From CAZRKC01 sp964600665 (GTDB lineage: Bacteria; Bacillota; SLNR01): DNA of 35,852 nt. The position numbers were made by a program, and so were the translations under genes. The notes beneath the pieces were generated by a model. That model worked only from the letters and a program-made list of their open reading frames with translations, searched no databases and had not been told where the DNA came from. The stretch lies in NCBI GenBank assembly GCA_964600665.1, contig CAZRKC010000026.1:1-35852 (forward strand). The letters are read 5' to 3'. Positions 1-8,600 of the stretch are shown one piece after another (position 1 is the stretch's first letter; every line of letters starts with the position of its first letter).

Positions 1-1
1 T

Positions 2-187
2 GAAATTAAGATCTATTCCATGCAGCGGGGGAACCGGCGGTTGATCCATGAAGAAGCGATTGATGAAGTGACTCCCATCGTATGGGAGACGAATGATTCG
101 GTTCGGGTGGGGCAGAAGCAAATCACATTAAGCCATGGGAAACGGGTCATGGTGCAGGATGCAGGGTTGTCTGATGAGGCAGAATAA
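2..187 (+). CDS. C-terminal end of an unrecognised protein (5' partial)
   Basis: An open frame runs in from the left edge and ends at TAA 185-187, giving the last 61 residues of a protein whose start lies outside the window. The fragment is polar and charged, with many Glu, Arg, His and Gln residues, a central PIVWETNDSV stretch and an acidic tail. It has no membrane segment and no motif I can name. No obvious terminator follows, and the next gene begins 167 bases downstream with its own ribosome site. That the frame is coding is likely but rests only on its openness to the edge. Confidence 0.45.
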   Translation, partial: EIKIYSMQRGNRRLIHEEAIDEVTPIVWETNDSVRVGQKQITLSHGKRVMVQDAGLSDEAE

Positions 188-354
188 AGGGTCATAAAAC
201 CGTTGCAATTTTTCCTAAACATCTGATGTTTAAGTGCTTTTTGTAATGGTCTTTTCATATGAGCAGCTGTTTTTTCTTTCTTTACCCGCTAGGATAGACG
301 ATAATTGGTGGTCGTTGCAGTATGTGATTAGCAGGAGTCAAGGAGGTTAATTTA

Positions 355-903
355 ATGAGAAGGAAAACCTCCAGTCGACCTTGGATTCTGGTCATGGGGT
401 TAGGCATTATCCTGATTGGAATCTATCTTTTACTCGACCCAATGTACTTTTATTTCGTGCTTCTCGTGCTGGCTGTGTGGCAGGGTATCGCTACAAGAAG
501 ACACATGGTCTATTTGGCGAGTCTATTGATTCCAAGCCTTGCGTTGCTCATGGTCGAGCACAGTGTCAATCACAGTTTAGTGGGCACTACTATGCTGATG
601 ATCGCATTTATCATCATTGTTTGGCAAGCGGTTGGTGTTACCTTAATCTCACCTAAAGACTTATTGAAGTACTTCTTGGCCAATGTAGCGGGGATAATGA
701 TATTTATGCTTGTACACACAAGAGGTGAAATCTTTACTATGTCGCCAGCCGAATGGATCAGCAACAACAGTTGGTGGCTGTCCACAGCATTAATCGTTCC
801 GGTGATTGGTGTTGGGATTGGGCTGATTGGCAGGACCAAGCCTGTTAACGATGGACAGGATGGTAGTAACTCTGTTAGGGATGCAAATAATGAGAATCAA
901 TAA
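355..903 (+). CDS. polytopic membrane protein, member 1 of a local three-gene family
   Basis: Encodes 182 residues, mostly hydrophobic, with about six predicted membrane spans (roughly residues 10-30, 32-48, 53-68, 78-98, 107-127 and 140-162) and a polar Asp/Asn-rich tail. AAGGAGG lies 7-8 bases before ATG 355, so the start is secure. From about residue 50 onward it aligns by eye with the C-terminal halves of the next two genes: a ...LIP..ALL... helix, an IIIVWQ.VGVT segment, a KYFLANVAGI segment, an M(S/-)P.WI.N motif, then a Gly-rich last helix. It therefore carries one full copy of a repeat unit that the neighbours carry twice. I do not recognise the family. A decayed copy of its 5' part lies near 18.4 kb. 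Confidence 0.8.
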   Translation: MRRKTSSRPWILVMGLGIILIGIYLLLDPMYFYFVLLVLAVWQGIATRRHMVYLASLLIPSLALLMVEHSVNHSLVGTTMLMIAFIIIVWQAVGVTLISPKDLLKYFLANVAGIMIFMLVHTRGEIFTMSPAEWISNNSWWLSTALIVPVIGVGIGLIGRTKPVNDGQDGSNSVRDANNENQ

Positions 904-1001
904 GAAATGTAAAGGTATCTGTTATGAAATTAAGTCTGCTACACTAATTGAACGGAGGAAGACCATTGAAGGTAGCATGAATACTAATGGGGGAAACGCA
1001 C

Positions 1002-1757
1002 ATGGATAAGAAAACACGAAATCTATACCTCATTCATTTAGTGGTACCGGGGCTTACGATTATAGTATATCTTCTGTTTCTTTCTTATATGCATCTTTTT
1101 GCTGCGATATCAATTCTGATTGCACTGGAGATCATCTTGAATATGAGATATCCTTTGGCAGATTTCAAAAGATACTACTTAGTTAATGCTTTAGGGGTAT
1201 TTATTTTCATGTCCATCTTCATTCTCTGGCATAAAAATATGTCCTCATTCGAACGACACTGGCTATTGACCTACAACGGAATATTGGTAGTCATACTCGC
1301 ACCTTTGCTGGGATATGCTCTCAGGAAGACCCTGCTGGAAAAGAAACAAACCATCTATCTGGCGCGCATACTGGTGCCGGGTATGATCCTGGCATTGGTA
1401 GATGTTGTGACCAAAGGCAGTGTTACCGGTGGAGTTATGTTGATTGTGCTACTGATTGTCATCAGCTGGCAAATTGTTAGTTCAGTCGGAATAACAAAAG
1501 CGAGTTTGTGGAAATTCTATTTAGCGGATATTGCTGGGCTGACTCTATTCATAATAATCTTTACTTATGAAGAATTTATCAGGATGTCGTTACCCCAGTG
1601 GATTGATCATAATAAAGGTGGTTTCATCTATATCCTGGGTATCCCATTGATCGGATTGCTTGGTGGATGGATTATTAGTAATGTGAACTTCAAACCTATT
1701 GACGATGACCATAGAGACAACCAGCATGAACAGAGTAATCCTAAAGAGGAGGAATGA
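1002..1757 (+). CDS. polytopic membrane protein with internal duplication, member 2
   Basis: Encodes 251 residues from ATG 1002, which has GGGGGAA about 8 bases upstream; an in-frame ATG at 987 has poorer ribosome-site spacing. There are about eight hydrophobic spans and a charged C-terminal tail. The protein is an internal duplication: the N-half has a HLVVPG helix, a YYLVNALGVFIFM segment and an RHWLLTYNGILVV segment, matched in the C-half by RILVPG, FYLADIAGLTLFI and a Gly-rich last helix. The C-half also carries the VISWQI..SVGIT and RMSLPQWI motifs seen in members 1 and 3. It is 98 bases after member 1 with no terminator seen, so co-transcription is likely. The function is unknown; nothing enzymatic such as conserved His or Cys clusters is visible. 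Confidence 0.82.
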   Translation: MDKKTRNLYLIHLVVPGLTIIVYLLFLSYMHLFAAISILIALEIILNMRYPLADFKRYYLVNALGVFIFMSIFILWHKNMSSFERHWLLTYNGILVVILAPLLGYALRKTLLEKKQTIYLARILVPGMILALVDVVTKGSVTGGVMLIVLLIVISWQIVSSVGITKASLWKFYLADIAGLTLFIIIFTYEEFIRMSLPQWIDHNKGGFIYILGIPLIGLLGGWIISNVNFKPIDDDHRDNQHEQSNPKEEE

Positions 1758-1883
1758 CTGCATATTGCTTTGGGATTAGGTGAGCTGTTCAGATTTGATT
1801 GCCCTCTACCCTGCTTCATGGCTTAAACTCACTTTCGGTAAAACTTATGCAAATCCAATATTCTTCTCGAGAGGGAGCAATTA

Positions 1884-2663
1884 ATGAAAATTGGTGATAT
1901 TAGAAAACATATGTTACTCGATAATAGGTTACATATTCGAGACCTTATTCACTTATTTGGATTGAGCATAATTTTGCTAATCTGGTTTTTATTTATTGGT
2001 GTCATCCACCCCGTTAACATGATTTTGTTACTATTTGCATGGGAGATCATAGTGAACATAAAATATCCTGTGGATCACTTTCCAAGATATTATCTAGTCA
2101 ACTTTATTGGAATTCTGATCTTCTTGTCCATTATCATTTTTCGGCAGCGGGGGGATATCTGGTTTCAATGGCACTGGCTCCTTACATTCCAGGGAGTGGT
2201 GTTTGTGCTGGTTACACCACTTTTTGGCTATGGCATACGCAGGATCCTAACGAATAGAAAGCAAAACATTTATCTGCTACACATACTAATGCCAGGATTC
2301 ATTATGTTAATTACAAAAATCATCCAAAATCCTGTTCACGGACCCGCTCTAGTAATGTCTGCGTTGATGGTCATTCTATGGCAGATCTATGGTTCAGTTG
2401 GGATTACAGCCCGAAATTTTTTGAAATTCTATTTGGCGAATGTCATTGGGCTTGTATTGTTCGTAATTGTTTTTTCTGATGAGCAGTTTTTTATTATGTC
2501 GTTACCCAATTGGATAGAAGAGAATTCGTGGCTGCTAGATTATGTATTAGGTTTACCATTATTCGGATTGATTATCGGATTTTTTAGAGAAGGGTATAAA
2601 ACCATGGCAAGTGACGATAGCCAAAAAGTGGGTAATAATGAAAAGAAGTGCTCAAGTGGATAG
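1884..2663 (+). CDS. polytopic membrane protein with internal duplication, member 3
   Basis: Encodes 259 residues, a close paralogue of the preceding gene over the whole length. It shares the ...IKYPVDHFPRYYLVNF segment, the ...WHWLLTFQGVVFV segment, the junction (R/K)KQNIYLLHILMPG, ILWQIYGSVGIT and IMSLPNWIEEN. GAGAGGGAG lies about 7 bases before ATG 1884. As in member 2, two copies of a roughly 120-residue membrane unit are joined head to tail. The gene lies 126 bases downstream of member 2 on the same strand, so the three genes probably arose by local tandem duplication with one member shortened. Family and function are not recognised. Confidence 0.82.
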   Translation: MKIGDIRKHMLLDNRLHIRDLIHLFGLSIILLIWFLFIGVIHPVNMILLLFAWEIIVNIKYPVDHFPRYYLVNFIGILIFLSIIIFRQRGDIWFQWHWLLTFQGVVFVLVTPLFGYGIRRILTNRKQNIYLLHILMPGFIMLITKIIQNPVHGPALVMSALMVILWQIYGSVGITARNFLKFYLANVIGLVLFVIVFSDEQFFIMSLPNWIEENSWLLDYVLGLPLFGLIIGFFREGYKTMASDDSQKVGNNEKKCSSG

Positions 2664-3247
2664 CAATGATTATTTATGATTAAGAATTAGGTGCGAAATT
2701 AGAGGGTATGGTCAATTATTCCCTGGTCGGTGGTATAACGCATTAGCAATTGTTAACCATTCTGTAAACGAGCTGCACCGCAGGTAGCTAAAAAGGATGG
2801 AAATCAGTAGCCATAATTACTAATGAGGTCTTTACCGGATAAGCATTCTTAGGTTTATCCAAGACTGTATGAAGCATATACATTCAGAATGCCATTTAAG
2901 AGGTCAGTGACTCGACCCGCATATTCCCTCCATAGAAAACAGTAACACACGAGTTTACCCTGTTGTTGTTTTATGCGTAAAGTCTTTTGAGATCCGTTTT
3001 ACTCGCTATTTGACTAACGAACTGCACCGCTTTGAACAGGAAATGGCGGGATAACTTGACTTAATCTATTGCTGAAAAGTTTGCTTGCAGAATGGTCAAT
3101 CATTGGAATTGCAATTAAGTATAGTGCGCTGAACGAGTGACACTGAATCAGGGTGTCATGATTATCTCATTTTCTGAAGGTAAAATAATGTAATATGGAA
3201 GTGGAGCAATGGATTATTGTGAGCATAATATTGGGAGGAAGATGGGA
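2664..3247 (+). other. intergenic region without a recognisable gene
   Basis: About 580 bases with stops in all frames. Two imperfect copies of a 16-base string with a core of CTGCACCGC lie at 2766-2781 and 3015-3030 (14 of 16 identical), and a 6-base inverted repeat TGACAC/GTGTCA lies at 3138-3158 upstream of the acetyltransferase. The inverted repeat has no T-run, so it is not a clear terminator and could be an operator. Otherwise nothing is seen. Confidence 0.4.
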
Positions 3248-3868
3248 ATGGCAGAGGCCTTATCCCCTATCGTCGTTAAAAGGAACATGGTTACCCCAGT
3301 TGTCAGGGTTTTCTCAGAGGCCTTTCAGGATGATCCCCTATTCAGCTGGCTGATGCCAGAGGAATGTATGCGTCGTTCTCTCCTGCCGCTTTTTTTTAAT
3401 TTTCGTATCCGACATGGTTTAAACTATGGGGAAGTGTATGTCACTTCGCCGGAGGTGGAAGGTGCTGCCATCTGGATACCCCATACTCAAACGGATGTTT
3501 CAAGATGGAAAATGATCCACAGCGGGGGACTGAGTTTCATTCGCAATGCTGAGCAAGTTACACTGCAACGTCTTAAAACTTACGGGATTTATGCTGATGA
3601 GTTGCATCACCAATACGCTTCCTTTCCTCACTTGAGTTTATTCCTCATCGGAGTTCATCCTCAAAAACAAGGGCAAGGATATGCCAAAGTTCTCTTGAAG
3701 TCTATGTTTGAACGATTAGATCGAGAAAAACTTGCTTGCTTCCTGGAAACCCAGACACCCACTAATGTTGTTATTTATCAGAAGTATGGGTTTACGATTA
3801 AGCATCATGGAAAGATTCCCGGGACCGAAATTCCTCATTGGGCTATGGTGCGTGAACCCAGGGAGTAG
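3248..3868 (+). CDS. GNAT-family N-acetyltransferase
   Basis: Predicted acyl-CoA-dependent N-acetyltransferase of 206 residues; the substrate is unknown. The N-terminus has the common layout of a GNAT subgroup, with an Ala/Val-rich helix running into EAFQDDPLFSWLMP. The acetyl-CoA binding motif A is visible near residues 133-145 as IGVHPQKQGQGYAK (the Q-x-x-G-x-G/A signature), followed by a helix and by a C-terminal ETQTPTNVVIYQKYGF segment typical of motif B. The start is ambiguous: ATG 3248 has GGGAGG about 9 bases upstream and fits family N-termini, while in-frame ATGs at 3242 and 3209 also exist, the latter with GGAAG 7 bases upstream. The gene stands alone between long non-coding stretches. 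Confidence 0.85.
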   Translation: MAEALSPIVVKRNMVTPVVRVFSEAFQDDPLFSWLMPEECMRRSLLPLFFNFRIRHGLNYGEVYVTSPEVEGAAIWIPHTQTDVSRWKMIHSGGLSFIRNAEQVTLQRLKTYGIYADELHHQYASFPHLSLFLIGVHPQKQGQGYAKVLLKSMFERLDREKLACFLETQTPTNVVIYQKYGFTIKHHGKIPGTEIPHWAMVREPRE

Positions 3869-4203
3869 TTACGGATGCTTAACCACGACTTCTGCCCCCC
3901 TGTGTAATGTTCCAGCCTTTGATGCAGGGGCAAAAACCATTGCCAAATTGTTGTCAAATCGATGTCATTTTTCTTAAATAGCAGTACTTTGCGATGAGCA
4001 AGAATTGCACAAACCCTTGATATATATATGCGCGTAATGCAAGATATTAAAAATACCCCGTTGGCTGAATCTCAGTCAGGTGTAAACAATTGGGCGAAGG
4101 ACCTCACAAAACAGGACAAAAAGGGCGGTATTCTGTAATCATAATTATCAATGAAACCCTTATAGAAAAACGGATACATATTATTGAACATTTCAAGCGA
4201 AAA
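3869..4203 (+). other. intergenic region, no gene seen
   Basis: About 335 AT-rich bases after the acetyltransferase, including a TA run near 4020-4030. No open frame with a ribosome site, no clear hairpin and no homology to the rest of the window was found. Confidence 0.35.
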
Positions 4204-4231
4204 CTTATCACTTTTTCTGAGTCAGAAGAGA
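4204..4231 (+). repeat. 28-base repeat, copy 1, beside IS3-type remnant
   Basis: This 28-base string, beginning CTTATCACTT and ending GTCAGAAGAGA, recurs at 17005-17032 in the same orientation with 26 of 28 bases identical. Copy 1 lies just upstream of an orfA fragment and copy 2 just upstream of an orfB tail. It is most simply part of the left end of one IS3-type element, but no matching inverted end was found. Confidence 0.5.
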
Positions 4232-4259
4232 GGACTCGTATGCATAGAGAGAGTGAAAG

Positions 4260-4421
4260 GTGATAGCAAGTCCTAACAACAAGTATCTGGAGGTTTTTCG
4301 GGAACGAGCAGTCAATTACATCGTCGAAAGCAACAAGTCAGCCAAAAGTGTGGGAGACGAGTTGGGAAGCGATAAGAACACGATCTGCCGATGGATGAGA
4401 GCAAGTTGGAATTTTAATTGA
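4260..4421 (+). pseudogene. truncated IS3-family transposase orfA (HTH part only)
   Basis: A GTG-initiated frame of 53 residues beginning with SPNNKYLEVFRERAVNYIVE and continuing with the helix-turn-helix SAKSVGDELGSDKNTICRWM. This is the pattern of the N-terminal DNA-binding domain of IS3-type OrfA (HTH_Tnp_1). OrfA proteins are usually about 90-100 residues; here the frame breaks right after the recognition helix at ASWNFN and a terminator hairpin follows. The leucine-zipper part of OrfA and all of OrfB are missing. It is a relic, not a functional transposase. Confidence 0.72.
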
Positions 4422-4450
4422 TAACCCCTCGAAAGAGAGTTATTTTTTCT
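4421..4450 (+). terminator. intrinsic terminator
   Basis: An ATAAC/GTTAT outer stem and a CTC/GAG inner stem, separated by bulged C and A residues, close on a GAAA loop and are followed directly by six Ts. It ends the orfA relic and insulates the following promoter. Confidence 0.65.
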
Positions 4451-4459
4451 ATAATGCAT

Positions 4460-4487
4460 TTGATTTAGTGCGGACTGTTGATACAAT
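4460..4487 (+). promoter_or_regulatory. sigma-A-type promoter of the SnoaL-like gene
   Basis: TTGATT (4460-4465) and TACAAT (4482-4487) are separated by 16 bases and lie 35 bases before ATG 4522. The box positions also argue against the longer in-frame GTG start at 4468, which falls inside the promoter. Confidence 0.6.
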
Positions 4488-4521
4488 TGGTGTAAATCAA
4501 TCGCAAGGAGGGACATATGAG

Positions 4522-4908
4522 ATGAATGAAGAGATCGTAAAATTAATTGGGGAAGCAGATCATGCAATCAGAGAAGAACGGTTTGATGACTTAATGAGCT
4601 ATTATACTGAGGATGCCATTCTTGTTGTGAAACCTGGCTTAGAGGTTCAAGGGAAAGATGCGATCAAAAAGGCTTTTATTAGAATTGCCGCGTACTTTAA
4701 CAACAGCATTATTCCCACACAGGGCAAGATGCATATGATACAAGCGGGTGACACAGTTTTAGTCTTAGCCCAAACTTTATTGGAAGCGGAGAAAAAAAGC
4801 GATTCAGAATTCAACATGGAACGAAGGGCAACCTATGTATACAGGCATGTGAATGGTAAATGGTTATGTGCAATAGACAATTCATATGGAACATCATTAT
4901 TGGATTGA
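4522..4908 (+). CDS. SnoaL/NTF2-like (DUF4440-type) protein
   Basis: Encodes 128 residues with the NTF2-like cone-fold layout: an N-terminal helix (EEIVKLIGEADHAIREERFDD), then LMSYYTEDAILVVKPG, GKDAIKKAF, a middle strand region, and a terminal RRATYVYRHVNGKWLCAIDNS strand pair. These are the hallmarks of the SnoaL/DUF4440 group, whose members are small hydrolases, isomerases or ligand binders. No specific substrate can be read from the sequence. The start is fixed by AAGGAGG at 4505-4511, 10 bases before ATG. It is monocistronic, with its own promoter and a decayed recombinase downstream. Confidence 0.85.
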   Translation: MNEEIVKLIGEADHAIREERFDDLMSYYTEDAILVVKPGLEVQGKDAIKKAFIRIAAYFNNSIIPTQGKMHMIQAGDTVLVLAQTLLEAEKKSDSEFNMERRATYVYRHVNGKWLCAIDNSYGTSLLD

Positions 4909-4949
4909 CTTGTGTGTTATGAAAAGAAACACTTCATCTGATTACTGAC

Positions 4950-5430
4950 AGATTGTATTTATATTTGAGTGATTAGACTGGTAGAAAGCCGGAGTATTTC
5001 GGAAGGTGTCACCTATGGTCAACGGAAAAGCTTCTCAGACGGGAAAGTAAATCTACCCTACGGTCTGGGTATCAAAATGGTAACGATGGGCTTCCTACCA
5101 TTGTGGAATAAGAAGCTAAACATGTTCGGATGATTTATCGGCTTTTCTAAGAAATAAAATGTCCATCTGGGAGCTGGACAGTATTGACAGAAAATGCAAT
5201 CCTTTGGGTAGAAAACAGAAATGCCAGCTCTGTACCGTGATGAGTATTTTAAGAATGAGAAATATTAAAGGGATGCGGTGCTGCAAAAGGCCTTCACTTT
5301 GGATTTTCTCACTAAGAAGAGGAAGAAGAAGTGAAAGTTGGGGAATTGCCCAGTTATGTGTGAAAAACAGCAACTGTCAGCAGGAAAATTTCTTTCCCTA
5401 TGGAAGAAGTGAATATTTTTGAAAAAGGAA
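4950..5430 (+). pseudogene. decayed large serine recombinase, copy A
   Basis: Reading across frames and stops recovers the middle of a large serine recombinase: VESRSISEGVTYGQRKSFSDGKV, then NGNDGLPTIVE, an EAKHVRMIYRLF segment, TENAI, and RDAVLQKAFTLDFLTKK. Several stop codons and frameshifts interrupt it and the N-terminal catalytic serine domain is absent. The same region is found, better preserved, at 9136-10281. Homology between the two copies begins at the same point (AGATTGTA at 4950 and 9136), so they probably descend from one truncated fragment. Copy A fades out near 5430, before the zinc-ribbon part. Confidence 0.7.
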
Positions 5431-5668
5431 AATGATAGCGAAACAATCATTATTTCCCTGGACTGAAAATCAGGGACCCTATTAGAAAACAAGCCGACTG
5501 ACAGTCAATTATTTTCTGTTCCTTCACCGACAGGCACTCCCATGATATCTTAGAAAGATTTCCATCTTACTTCGATACAAGTCAGTGCTTTCCTTGAGAC
5601 GATTTTTCTACCAGGTGTAAAGCATCATATCTTTCCATGGACCAAATTTACATGAGGGTGTGAACGAG

Positions 5669-8600
5669 ATGGAAACGAGTTTCTTCGGAAGAACGGAAAA
5701 AACTTCTCAACGTGATCAAATCCAGAGAAAATGGCCGCAGTTGCGGCGAAAACTCCTCTCCATGGTAATAGTAACTGTCTTAGTGACTAGCATGCTTTTC
5801 GGTGGGACCGGCTTGGTCGGAGCGCAGGTGTCAGGCAAAGATGGTTTCAACCCCGATGCCAATGGAGATGTTCGCACCATGGCGGTACAGTTTGATGGCA
5901 AAATCCTGGTGGGGGGCAATTTCACCAGCATGGGTCGTGCTGCGCGTAACCACACTGCACGCCTGCACCCTGACGGCAGCCTGGATTACAGTTTCAACCC
6001 CGATGCCAATGGAGATGTCCGCACCACGGCGGTGCAGCTTGACGGCAAGATCCTGGTGGGGGGTAATTTCACCAGCATGGGCGGTGTTGCGCGTAACCGT
6101 ATTGCACGCCTGCATCCTGACGGCAGCCTGGATACCGGGTTCAACCCCAATGCCGATGGAAGTGTTAGTACTCTGGCGGTGCAGCCGGACGGTAAGCTCT
6201 TGGTAGGGGGCGATTTCACCAGCATGGGCGGCGAGGCGCGTAACCGTATTGCACGCTTGAATCCTGACGGCAGTTTGGATACCGGGTTCAACCCCAATGC
6301 CGATGGAAGCGTTAGTACTCTGGTGGTGCAGCCGGACGGCAAGATCTTGGTAGGGGGCGATTTCACCAGCATGGGTGGCGAGACGCGTAACCGTATTGCA
6401 CGCTTGAATCCTGACGGCAGTTTGGATACCGGGTTCAANNNNNNNNNNNNNNNNNNNNNNNNNNNNNNNNNNNNNNNNNNNNNNNNNNNNNNNNNNNNNN
6501 NNNNNNNNNNNNNNNNNNNNNNNNNNNNNNNNNNNNNNGGTCTGGTATATACGCTGACGGTGCAGCCGGACGGCAAGATCTTGGTAGGGGGCGATTTCAC
6601 CAGCATGGGTAGCGAGGCGTGTAACCGTATTGCACGCCTGAATCCTGACGGCAGTTTGGATACCGGGTTCAACCCCAATGCCGATGGTCTGGTATATACG
6701 CTGACGGTGCAGCCGGACGGCAAGATCTTGGTAGGGGGCGGTTTCACCAGCATGAGTGGCGAGGCGCGTAACCGTATTGCACGCCTGCACCCTAACGGCA
6801 GCCTGGATACCGGGTTCAACCCCAATGCCGATGGAAGCGTTAGTAATCTGGTGGTGCAGCTGGACGGCAAGATCCTGGTAGGGGGCGGTTTCACCAGCAT
6901 GGGCGGCGAGGCGCGTAACCGTATTGCACGCCTGCACCCTAACGGCAGTCTGGATACCGGGTTCAACCCCAATCCCAATTATGCTGTACTTGCCATGGCG
7001 GTGCAGCTGGACGGTAAGATACTGGTGGGGGGACATTTCACCAGTATGGGCGGCGAGGCGTGTAACCACATTGCACGCCTGCTCCCCGACGGCAGTCTGG
7101 ATACCGGGTTCAACCCCAATGTCGACGGTTGGGTATATACGCTGGCGGTACAGCCGGACGGTAAGATCCTGGTAGGGGGTGATTTCACCAGCATGGGCGG
7201 TGTTGCGCGTAACCGCATTGCACGCCTGCACCCCGACGGCAGCCTGGACACCGGGTTCAACCCCTATCCCAATTGGCTTGTTTATACGCTGGCGGTACAG
7301 CCGGACGGTAAGATCCTGGTAGGGGGTGATTTCACCAGCATGGGCGGTGTTGCGCGTAACCGCATTGCACGCCTGCACCCCGACGGCAGCCTGGACACCG
7401 GGTTCAACCCCAATGCCAATGGAGATGTACTTACCTTGGCGATACAGGCCGACGGTAAGATCCTGGTAGGGGGCAATTTCACCGGCATGGGTGGCGAGGC
7501 GCGTAACCGTATTGCACGCCTACACCCTAACGGCAGCCTGGACATTGAGTTCGACCCCAGTGCCAATGGGTCTGTATTGACCCTGGCGATACAGGCCGAC
7601 GGTAAGATCCTGGTAGGGGGCAATTTCACCAGCATGGGCGGCAAGGGGCGCCTCTACATTGCACGCCTGCATCCCGACGGTAGCCTGGACATTGAGTTCG
7701 ACCCCAGTGCCAATGGGTCTGTAATGACCCTGGCGGTTCAGCCGGATGGTAAGATCCTGGGGGGGGGCAATTTCACCAGCATGGGTCGTGTTGCACGTAA
7801 TTATATCGCACGCCTGGCCCAGCCTGAGGCGGCTTGGTACCACTTCAAGATTGGAGCGACAGGCAAATCGGTGACCTGGCTCAGAGCTGGCTGCGGGCCG
7901 GAGGTGGACCGGGTGACCTTTGAACAATCGATGGATGGAGCCACCTGGACAGCCTTGGGGAACGGTACCCGGATTTGGGGGGGGTGGCGACTATCAGGGC
8001 TTACCCTGCCCATCGGCCAGTTCGGCTACCTTCGCGCCCGTGGGTATTGCAGTGATTACATTTCTACTTCTATCCACGAGTCGATTAAGCAGTTTTATGT
8101 AAGCGACATTACGCCTGTCTCCCGCATCTTAGGGAGTAACCGCTATACCACTGCAGTTGAAGTCAGCCAGGCAGGCTGGGCGGATGGAGCCGCTACGGTA
8201 CTCCTGGCCCGTGGAGATGACTTTCCCGACAGCCTAGCGGGAGTATCCTTGGCACATCAGCTGAACGCCCCCATCTTACTGACTGCCACCAACAGCCTGA
8301 ATACGTCCACCAGTGAGGAAATCCAACGGCTGGGAGCGAAGCGGGTTATCATCCTGGGGGGCACCGGAGCTATCTCTGTCGGAGTGGAAACAGCGCTTCT
8401 GGCCATTAGCAGTGTGGACACCGTTGACCGTCTGGGAGGTGCCAACCGCTATGAGACGGCAAAACTGATTGCCGAGGAACTGGGCAAAGTAGCTAACTTT
8501 GACACCGCTTTTATTGCCTTCGGGCATGGATTTCCCGATGCTTTGGCGGCTTCTGCTTACGGTGCCATGAATGGATATCCCATCCTGCTGACCGGCAAGA

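Noticed and set aside
2766..3030. Two copies of a 16-base string with core CTGCACCGC
   Set aside because: Only two imperfect copies with nothing between or around them; could be chance or IS scar. Not enough for a call.
5831..7378. A 515-codon open frame on the minus strand through the delta-60 repeats
   Set aside because: It exists because the 147-base unit (a multiple of 3) happens to lack stops on that strand; the repeated absence is copied with each unit. The plus strand has the signal peptide, domains, ribosome site and terminator.
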